13,359 nt of DNA from Oceanospirillaceae bacterium (GTDB taxonomy: Bacteria > Pseudomonadota > Gammaproteobacteria > Pseudomonadales > Balneatricaceae). Both the position numbers and the translations under genes were made by a program. Shown here in pieces: positions 8,293 to 13,359 of the stretch. The notes beneath the pieces are model-generated. The model ran no database searches, was not told the DNA's origin, and saw nothing but the letters and a program-made list of their open reading frames with translations. The stretch's first letter is position 1; each line of letters opens with the position of its first letter. The stretch is taken from positions 3,876 to 17,234 of the forward strand of contig DPHB01000016.1 of the NCBI GenBank assembly GCA_003521845.1, written 5' to 3'.

Positions 8293-8315
8293 GGGTTAAG
8301 AGCAACGAGGTGAGT

Positions 8316-10346
8316 ATGAGCGAGCAATTTAAGGTACATTCTAAATACCAACCGGCAGGAGATCAGCCGAAAGCGATCAAGCAGCTGCTAACGGGTATTG
8401 ATGCAGGCTTGGCGGCGCAAACCCTGTTGGGTGTAACGGGTTCTGGCAAAACCTTCACCATCGCTCAGGTCATTGCTGAGTCCCAACGTCCTACTATTGT
8501 TATGGCTCACAACAAGACCCTAGCTGCACAGCTGTATGGTGAGTTTAAGGAGTTTTTCCCTAATAACTCCGTTGAGTACTTTGTTTCCTACTATGATTAT
8601 TATCAGCCAGAAGCCTACGTGCCGGCCTCTGATACCTTTATAGACAAGGATTCTTCGGTAAACGAGCATATCGAACAGATGCGGTTGTCAGCCACCAAAG
8701 CCCTGTTAGAGCGCTCCGATGCCATCATCGTCGCCACCGTATCCTCTATTTATGGTCTAGGTGATCCGGAAGCCTATCACCAGATGGTGTTGCACCTTAA
8801 TCGTGGTGATAAGTTAGAGCAGCGTAACCTTATTCGCCGCTTGGCAGAACTGCAGTACACCCGCAATGACACGGATTTTCACCGCGCAACCTACCGTGTG
8901 CGTGGCGATGTGATTGATATCTTTCCGGCCGAATCTGATGAAGAAGCCGTACGCGTGGAATTATTTGATGATGAAATCGAACAACTCAGTTACTTTGATC
9001 CGTTAACGGGCCAGGTACTGCGTCGCGTGCCACGGCTCACGGTTTACCCAAAGACCCACTATGTGACACCAAGGGAAACCTTGTTAGAAGCTATCGACAA
9101 GATCAAAGATGAGCTAAAAGGGCGCTTAGCGCACTTTCGTGATACCAATAAGCTGGTAGAAGAGCAGCGTTTGGATCAACGTACCCGTTATGATCTAGAG
9201 ATGATTCAAGAGCTGGGATTTTGTGCCGGCATAGAAAACTATTCACGTTATCTATCGGGCCGTGCGCCAGGCGAGCCACCACCAACGCTATTTGATTATC
9301 TACCCCCTAACGCCTTGTTGGTGGTAGATGAATCTCACGTTACCATTCCGCAATTGGGCGCCATGTACAAGGGTGACCGTTCACGTAAAGAAACCTTGGT
9401 GCAATATGGGTTCCGTATGCCTTCGGCCCTTGATAACCGGCCTATGCAGTTTGAAGAATGGGAGCGCATTGCCCCACAAAAAATCTTTGTATCGGCCACG
9501 CCAGGCAACTACGAGCAAGAACATGCGGACCAGGTCGTTGAACAGGTAGTGCGCCCAACAGGCCTAGTAGACCCAGAGTTGGAAGTGCGGCCAGCCACCA
9601 CGCAGGTGGATGATCTGATGGCCGAAATTAACAAGCGCGTGGCAGTAGAAGAACGCGTGTTGGTAACCGTATTGACCAAGCGCATGGCAGAAGACCTCAC
9701 GGACTTCTTACATGAAAATGGCATGCGCGTACGTTACCTGCATTCGGACATAGATACCGTGGAGCGGGTAGAAATCATCCGCGATCTGCGTATAGGCGTA
9801 TTTGACGTACTAGTGGGTATTAACCTGCTGCGTGAAGGCCTAGATATGCCAGAAGTGTCTTTAGTGGCTATTTTAGATGCCGATAAAGAAGGCTTCTTGC
9901 GTTCCGAACGCTCCCTCATTCAGACCATCGGTCGTGCTGCCCGTAACCTACACGGTAAGGCTATCTTGTATGCCGATCGCATGACTGGATCCATGCAGCG
10001 CGCCATTGATGAAACGGAACGCCGTCGTGAGAAGCAACTGCAGTTTAACGCCGACAATAACATAACACCTATCGGTGTGAAAAAATCCGTACAAGATATT
10101 ATGGAAGGTGCCTATGCACCGGGTTCTGGTAAGAAACGTGATGGTAAGTCTCGCAAGCAAGCAGCAGAGCCAATAGCAGGCTACGACGTAGATACGAGTA
10201 CCATGTCAGCGAAGGAACTGAGTAAGCAAATTGCTAAGACCGAAGATGCTATGTTTGAGGCATCTAAGAACCTAGAATTTGAGCAGGCAGCGCGCTATCG
10301 CGATCAGTTACACAAACTTAAAGCTCAGTTGATGGTTGCTGACTGA
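8316..10346 (+). CDS. uvrB: UvrABC excinuclease subunit B
   Basis: The damage-verifying helicase-like subunit of nucleotide excision repair; it is loaded by UvrA and then recruits the UvrC nuclease. The protein is 676 residues, against 673 in E. coli. Features in order: Walker A GVTGSGKT with K45, the beta-hairpin YYDYYQPEAYVP that inserts into DNA, the UvrA-interaction/domain 2 segment, the DEAD-like VVDESH, helicase motifs SATPGNYE, YLHSDIDTVER, LLREGLDMPEVSLVAILDADKEGFLRS and TIGRAARN, and a C-terminal UVR helical pair that binds UvrC (LEFEQAARYRDQLHKL). I chose ATG 8316, preceded by GAGG (8307-8310), over the in-frame GTG 8310 because it puts the Walker lysine at residue 45, as in E. coli. 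The C-terminal linker before the UVR motif is Lys/Arg-rich. All motifs are intact. Confidence 0.98.
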   Translation: MSEQFKVHSKYQPAGDQPKAIKQLLTGIDAGLAAQTLLGVTGSGKTFTIAQVIAESQRPTIVMAHNKTLAAQLYGEFKEFFPNNSVEYFVSYYDYYQPEAYVPASDTFIDKDSSVNEHIEQMRLSATKALLERSDAIIVATVSSIYGLGDPEAYHQMVLHLNRGDKLEQRNLIRRLAELQYTRNDTDFHRATYRVRGDVIDIFPAESDEEAVRVELFDDEIEQLSYFDPLTGQVLRRVPRLTVYPKTHYVTPRETLLEAIDKIKDELKGRLAHFRDTNKLVEEQRLDQRTRYDLEMIQELGFCAGIENYSRYLSGRAPGEPPPTLFDYLPPNALLVVDESHVTIPQLGAMYKGDRSRKETLVQYGFRMPSALDNRPMQFEEWERIAPQKIFVSATPGNYEQEHADQVVEQVVRPTGLVDPELEVRPATTQVDDLMAEINKRVAVEERVLVTVLTKRMAEDLTDFLHENGMRVRYLHSDIDTVERVEIIRDLRIGVFDVLVGINLLREGLDMPEVSLVAILDADKEGFLRSERSLIQTIGRAARNLHGKAILYADRMTGSMQRAIDETERRREKQLQFNADNNITPIGVKKSVQDIMEGAYAPGSGKKRDGKSRKQAAEPIAGYDVDTSTMSAKELSKQIAKTEDAMFEASKNLEFEQAARYRDQLHKLKAQLMVAD

Positions 10347-10373
10347 TTCAGTATGCTGGCATTTGGATAAATT

Positions 10374-10380
10374 AAGGTGG
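10374..10380 (+). promoter_or_regulatory. Ribosome binding site AAGGTGG of the kinase-like gene
   Basis: A strong Shine-Dalgarno sequence 6 bases before ATG 10387. It decides the start of the kinase-like gene, whose frame is also open from an upstream codon at 10336 that overlaps uvrB and has no comparable site. Confidence 0.8.
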
Positions 10381-10386
10381 TTTTCT

Positions 10387-11901
10387 ATGCTTTATGCACT
10401 GCGCTCACAGAGAATTGAAGGGGTTATACTCAGGCTACTCCTACCTATCACGTTTTTAGTGAATTGGTTGGGTTTGTTTGGTATTGGCCTGTGGGTTATG
10501 TGGCCGGCGGAAGGCTTTGCGGACATAGACGCTAGAGCCATGATGTTACTGGCACTGCTGGCCATGGTTATCGCCCTAGGGCAGTTTTTATTAGCAGCTT
10601 GGTATGGGTCCCGTCAGTCCGATCAACTAGTGAGTCATCCATTACGTAAGCTGATGGCCCATAGTGAAAATCTAGTGATGGATGAGTATGCCCTGCAAGC
10701 GCCAAAGCTAATACTCGACAAAAACAATCAAATTGATTACCTAGAACGTTTAGATCAAGCGCTGTTTGAGCTAGCTAAAATGCGCCTGCAACAAATCGAA
10801 GGCGATAAACGTAATAGCCAATACCGTCAGGTATTGGAACAACGAGTTGAACGGCGCACGCAAAGTATTGAGTTTGAACGCGTAGCCATGGCTGCAATCT
10901 TGGCCCATCTACGAGATGGCGTGGTAGCGTTAAACGCGCAAGGTATTGTGAAGATAGCCAACCCTGCTTTTCTAAAGTTAGTGGGGCGCAAAAAATCTGA
11001 AGTCTTGGGCCAACCTATTAGTAACTTCGTACAGTACGCCGAAGAACACACAGATGAAGTATTGATCGCTGAAGCTGTAGTGATTGATGAAGGTGATAAC
11101 CAGATTCCTGTTGATATCGCTCGTACACGCTTAAAACCAGGTGAGAACGACCGCTTCGCTACCATCATGAGCTTAAGAGACATGTCCAACCAGATGGCGC
11201 AAGCTGAAGGCGAACAATTTCAAGCCTTCTATAGCGGTGCCGCGGAAAGCAGCATGGCCCTGCTATTTAATGTTAACGAAGCCACCTTGTCGGTGTACCA
11301 AGAAGTACTTGGTCTAAACCGCATGCTGCAACCCGGCAGCAGTGAACAGCAACAGTTAGGTGTGATTCAAAAATCAGTGCAACGTGTCGTGGACATGATG
11401 GCTTCACAAAACGACGCCTTGTTCTTAAGCAGCCAAAGTGATGACTACAGCTTGCGCGAAGTGATGAAAGAAAGCATCACCATTGCCAAACGCCAATACC
11501 CAGATGCTAACGTATCAATCAGGGTGCGTTGGGGTGATTTTGATGACCAATTATTTGGCCCTCGCTCAGAAATCCTCAAGGTGCTGGTGCGCATATTGTG
11601 TGATGCCAGCGAGTCGGTGCAGGCCCAGCAAGCAAGCGGTCCTGATGACGGTGAGATCAAAATTTGGCTACAAAGACCAAACCATGAATGGTTTGAAATT
11701 GACATTGCTGACAATGGCCAAGGTATGGACAACCCAACCCTACAATCTTTGTTCCGCAGACCAGATGACAAGGGTCAGAATGCAGGTGCTTTGTACGGTT
11801 TGGCGGTAACCCTAGATAATCTTGGCGGCCGCTTAAGTGCCGCTAGCGATGGCCCAGGCCAAGGTATGCGAGTAAGCCTAATGCTACGTGCAAAAGACTA
11901 A
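10387..11901 (+). CDS. Membrane-anchored PAS histidine-kinase-like protein, probable pseudokinase
   Basis: A 504-residue protein with two membrane helices (about 12-38 and 51-73) and almost no periplasmic loop. Then comes a HAMP-like/coiled-coil stretch (about 75-165, ending QRVERRTQSIEFERV), a PAS domain (about 166-270: ILAHLRDGVVALNAQG, IANPAFLKLVG, LGQPISNFV), a helical segment, and a C-terminal HATPase-like domain (about 390-500). ATP-binding motifs G1 (DNGQGMD, 442-448) and G2 (ALYGLAVTLDNLGG) are recognisable. However, no His box of the HExxxPL type is present. The helical segment where it should be (GAAESSMALLFN, 284-295) has no His, and the N box reads RILCDA instead of NLLxNA. It may therefore sense without autophosphorylating, or act as a partner or adaptor. 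It lies 40 bases after uvrB and may be co-transcribed. The input signal is unknown. Confidence 0.8.
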   Translation: MLYALRSQRIEGVILRLLLPITFLVNWLGLFGIGLWVMWPAEGFADIDARAMMLLALLAMVIALGQFLLAAWYGSRQSDQLVSHPLRKLMAHSENLVMDEYALQAPKLILDKNNQIDYLERLDQALFELAKMRLQQIEGDKRNSQYRQVLEQRVERRTQSIEFERVAMAAILAHLRDGVVALNAQGIVKIANPAFLKLVGRKKSEVLGQPISNFVQYAEEHTDEVLIAEAVVIDEGDNQIPVDIARTRLKPGENDRFATIMSLRDMSNQMAQAEGEQFQAFYSGAAESSMALLFNVNEATLSVYQEVLGLNRMLQPGSSEQQQLGVIQKSVQRVVDMMASQNDALFLSSQSDDYSLREVMKESITIAKRQYPDANVSIRVRWGDFDDQLFGPRSEILKVLVRILCDASESVQAQQASGPDDGEIKIWLQRPNHEWFEIDIADNGQGMDNPTLQSLFRRPDDKGQNAGALYGLAVTLDNLGGRLSAASDGPGQGMRVSLMLRAKD

Positions 11902-11909
11902 CTTAAACC

Positions 11910-11937
11910 TTGAAATAACCCGCAAAACTGGTATCAT
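11910..11937 (+). promoter_or_regulatory. Promoter of the tRNA-Val gene
   Basis: TTGAAA (11910-11915) and TATCAT (11932-11937) are separated by 16 bases, and TGG before the -10 gives an extended -10. The bases after the -10 are GC-rich (TCCGGCCC), the discriminator type found at stable-RNA promoters under stringent control. The expected start is a few bases before the mature tRNA. Confidence 0.65.
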
Positions 11938-11950
11938 TCCGGCCCTCAAT

Positions 11951-12027
11951 AGGACTATAGCTCAGTTGGTTAGAGCGCATCCTTGACATGGATGAGGTCG
12001 GCAGTTCGAATCTGCCTAGTCCTACCA
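11951..12027 (+). tRNA. tRNA-Val (anticodon GAC)
   Basis: A 77-base tRNA including an encoded CCA end. The acceptor stem AGGACTA pairs perfectly with TAGTCCT. The D arm is GCTC/GAGC, the anticodon stem CATCC/GGATG with loop TTGACAT (anticodon GAC, reading GUC and GUU), the variable loop is 5 bases, and the T arm is GGCAG/CTGCC with TTCGAAT. Nothing is mismatched. It marks the boundary between the intact gene block and a degraded AT-rich segment, a common position for integrated elements. Confidence 0.97.
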
Positions 12028-12338
12028 AATTATTATTATAAATCAATACTTTATAGCTCAGTATCTTTATACCCCTTTCTTTATTTTATATCTAGACACT
12101 AAGTAGACAGTAGTTGGTACTTGGTTTTGGCGATCGTTTTATAAATAAAACTACTCCCTTCAATACAGAAAATTAGCCATGCGACGGTGCATTATCGATA
12201 GCTATTCTATTGCACTTGATAGTGTATCCAACAAGCGTAGCTCGATAGCTGTATTCATCTGTAAGCATTTAGTTTAGTGAAGTAATAACTTGTCTGCACT
12301 TACAACCTAGTTCCCATGCCAGCCTGGAAATGAATGCC
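12028..12338 (+). other. AT-rich stretch without a credible gene
   Basis: About 310 bases between the tRNA and the radC terminator. I see no ribosome-site-supported reading frame longer than about 30 codons. There is an imperfect palindrome at 12136-12151 (GTTTTAT/ATAAAAC), a 9-base direct repeat TCGATAGCT (12195-12203 and 12242-12250), and an 11-base copy of part of the tRNA 5' half (12052-12062). No integrase or obvious attachment-site repeat of the tRNA 3' end was found within the window. Confidence 0.6.
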
Positions 12339-12370
12339 AAAAAAATATAAACCAAGCCGAAGCCTGGTTT
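12339..12370 (-). terminator. Rho-independent terminator of the radC remnant
   Basis: Read on the minus strand, AAACCAGGC and GCTTGGTTT form a 9-pair stem (one G-T pair) closed by a C(TTCG)G tetraloop, followed by ATATTTTTTT. It starts 14 bases after the radC stop codon. The hairpin is on plus-strand bases 12349-12370 and the T run on 12339-12348. It is intact, unlike the gene it serves. Confidence 0.88.
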
Positions 12371-12384
12371 AAGTGGGGTTACAC

Positions 12385-12791
12385 TTACAGCCAACCCCGA
12401 TCTGCAAAAGAGCAAACATCATTACCAGTTACGACACAGTGATCAAGGACATTAATGTCAAAGACTTCAAGTACATCCTTTACCCTGATTGTTATCCGTT
12501 GATCTGAGCTGCTAGGTTCAGATATACCGTTGGGGTGATTGTGAGCTAGAATGACAGCTGCTGCATTGAGCTTTAGGGTCTTCTGACATGGGCATGGGAA
12601 GAGTTAATGGTGCCTCTAAACAGCTTTTCAGAGCGTATGAGGCGATGCTGGCTGGTAAGGAATAGCACAGCAAACCATTCGTCTAGTTCGTTGGCAAGTA
12701 ATATCTTCAGGTAGTTCTTAACTTCCTTGGATGAGGTCATTGCGTTTTCAGTTGTTAGCGTTTGCTTGATTGCAGATAAAGCTACTGTCAT
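12385..12791 (-). pseudogene. RadC/YeeS-like JAMM-domain protein, frameshifted remnant
   Basis: On the minus strand, one frame encodes SSKEVKNYLKILLANELDEW and FAVLFLTSQHRLI up to FRGTI, and the +1 frame continues LKLNAAAVILAHNHPNG, EPSSSD, to VLDHCVV and SFADRGWL before TAA (12385-12387). Together this is the RadC C-terminal domain (UPF0758/DUF2466). The JAMM metal site HxHP...S..D is intact in the second part. The join near plus-strand 12570-12585 is broken: compared with the usual SVYPREVVxxALxxNAAAVI, several codons are missing and the frame shifts, and the first frame ends at a stop at 12573-12575. The N-terminal side (possible ATGs at 12789-12791 or 12738-12740) abuts the transposase remnant. 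Such short RadC proteins are common on mobile islands and their function is unsettled. It is unlikely to give the full protein. Confidence 0.85.
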
Positions 12792-13215
12792 GGACTTATA
12801 TTCCAGACGCATAGTGGATTGGCATATTGATAAACGCATGACGAAAGACTTGATATGTAAGGCTCTGATAAAAGCTTACAACCTAAGTCAACCGGACAAG
12901 GTGCTGGTGTTTCATAGCGACCGTGGTTCTTAATACACCAGTAAGGGATACCGTAAGTTATTGGCCAGTTACGGAATGCGTGCGAGCATGGGGGACGTTG
13001 GTGCATGCTGGAACAATGCTGTAGTAGAACGTTTTTTTGGCAGTTTGAAGCACAACTGGCTATTTAAGATCTATCAGACAGCACGTAAATTTATGAGGCA
13101 AGATGTAGCAGCTTACATAAGGTATTACAACCTTGAAAGGTTGCATTCGAGTAATAGCGACATGTCGCCAATTAACTATGAAAGTTCTCTAAACAAAGTG
13201 CTCGGTAGGGCTTGA
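12779..13215 (+). pseudogene. IS3-family transposase (OrfB, rve domain), 5'-truncated with a nonsense codon
   Basis: The frame encodes the C-terminal two thirds of an IS3-type DDE integrase domain: ATVMDLYSRRIVDW, VFHSDRGS, a TAA at 12931-12933, YTSKGYRKLLASYGMRASM, CWNNAVVERFFGSLK, and YNLERLHSSNSDMSPINYE before the natural stop TGA (13213-13215). The TAA replaces the Gln of the family motif HSDRGSQY (CAA to TAA). Counting it as a residue, the second Asp and the Glu are separated by exactly 35 residues, the DD35E spacing. The first catalytic Asp and the whole OrfA and left end are absent. The usual WDNA reads WNNA. The element cannot move by itself. Its 5' edge overlaps or touches the radC remnant on the opposite strand. 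Confidence 0.88.
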
Positions 13216-13231
13216 CCGAACACTGGTCCTA

Positions 13232-13359
13232 GGTACGCCCGAATGTGACGCACTATTTCCGTCTAAGCATGAATATAGAAACGGTATGTTCTTTGTTAGT
13301 GACGAACCAGGTCTGGGTGTTGATTTCGATGAAAATGAAGTGCAACGGTATGCTTTTGA
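13232..13359 (+). pseudogene. C-terminal fragment of an enolase-superfamily dehydratase (RspA/ManD-like), running off the window
   Basis: A frame open to the window end encodes TPECDALFPSKHEYRNGMFF, then VSDEPGLGVDFDENEVQRYA and F. The pattern with aromatic/Gly-Met, then PGLGVDxDE and a run like ExxAxxY, is typical of the C-terminal part of mandelate racemase/enolase superfamily proteins of the RspA/D-mannonate dehydratase branch. I recognise this from memory of the family and cannot align it. It has no start codon or ribosome site of its own; the frame begins just after the transposase stop. The upstream part appears to have been removed or displaced by the insertion sequence. The true gene end lies outside the window. 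Confidence 0.5.

Noticed and set aside
8265..8300. LexA (SOS) box upstream of uvrB.
   Set aside because: CTGTGTATAC resembles a half site, but the required CTG-N10-CAG spacing is not met; ACT stands where CAG should be.
12179..12277. Small plus-strand reading frame of 32 codons starting at ATG 12179.
   Set aside because: It has no ribosome site, no recognisable motif, and lies in AT-rich decayed sequence.
12028..12340. CRISPR array or phage attachment-site repeats after the tRNA.
   Set aside because: There are no regularly spaced repeats, and no second copy of the tRNA 3' end is visible inside the window.
12727..12778. Plus-strand frame upstream of the transposase homology, which could be taken as its N-terminus.
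   Set aside because: The translated stretch does not resemble any IS3 transposase and lies on the antisense strand of the RadC-like coding sequence.

Overview
The window looks like chromosomal DNA of a gammaproteobacterium. UvrB and RidA are very close in length and motifs to their enterobacterial counterparts (UvrB Walker-A Lys at residue 45, RidA Arg at residue 105). The tRNA-Val has an encoded CCA end, genes are tightly packed on one strand, and base composition is balanced. I cannot name the genus from sequence alone; a marine or aquatic lineage is only a guess.

Region 1 (1-3324) is the distal part of a purine-catabolism operon. It holds the C-terminal half of the xanthine dehydrogenase large subunit (xdhB), its maturation factor xdhC (4-base overlap with xdhB), and guanine deaminase guaD 28 bases later. 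Together they convert guanine and hypoxanthine to xanthine and urate.

Region 2 (3415-8200) is housekeeping. A Na+/phosphate cotransporter fused to a PhoU-like domain overlaps a phosphoglycolate-phosphatase-like HAD hydrolase, which suggests translational coupling. Then come ridA (enamine/imine deaminase) and, 18 bases later, an Atm1/HMT1-type ABC half-exporter linked by family to iron-sulfur or glutathione-persulfide export.

Region 3 (8200-12027) holds uvrB with a hairpin-rich leader and a membrane-anchored PAS histidine-kinase-like protein 40 bases downstream. The kinase-like protein lacks a recognisable phospho-acceptor His box and has a degenerate N box. A tRNA-Val(GAC) gene follows, with a stable-RNA type promoter.

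Region 4 (12028-13359), beyond the tRNA, is different. It is AT-rich, with about 310 bases of apparent non-coding sequence followed by three damaged genes packed end to end. These are a frameshifted RadC-family JAMM gene on the minus strand with an intact terminator, a 5'-truncated IS3-family transposase with an in-frame nonsense codon, and the 3' part of an apparent enolase-superfamily (RspA/ManD-like) dehydratase gene running off the window. This is best read as a decayed accessory segment next to a tRNA. I did not find an intact new system. The most unusual intact gene is the apparent pseudo-histidine kinase after uvrB.
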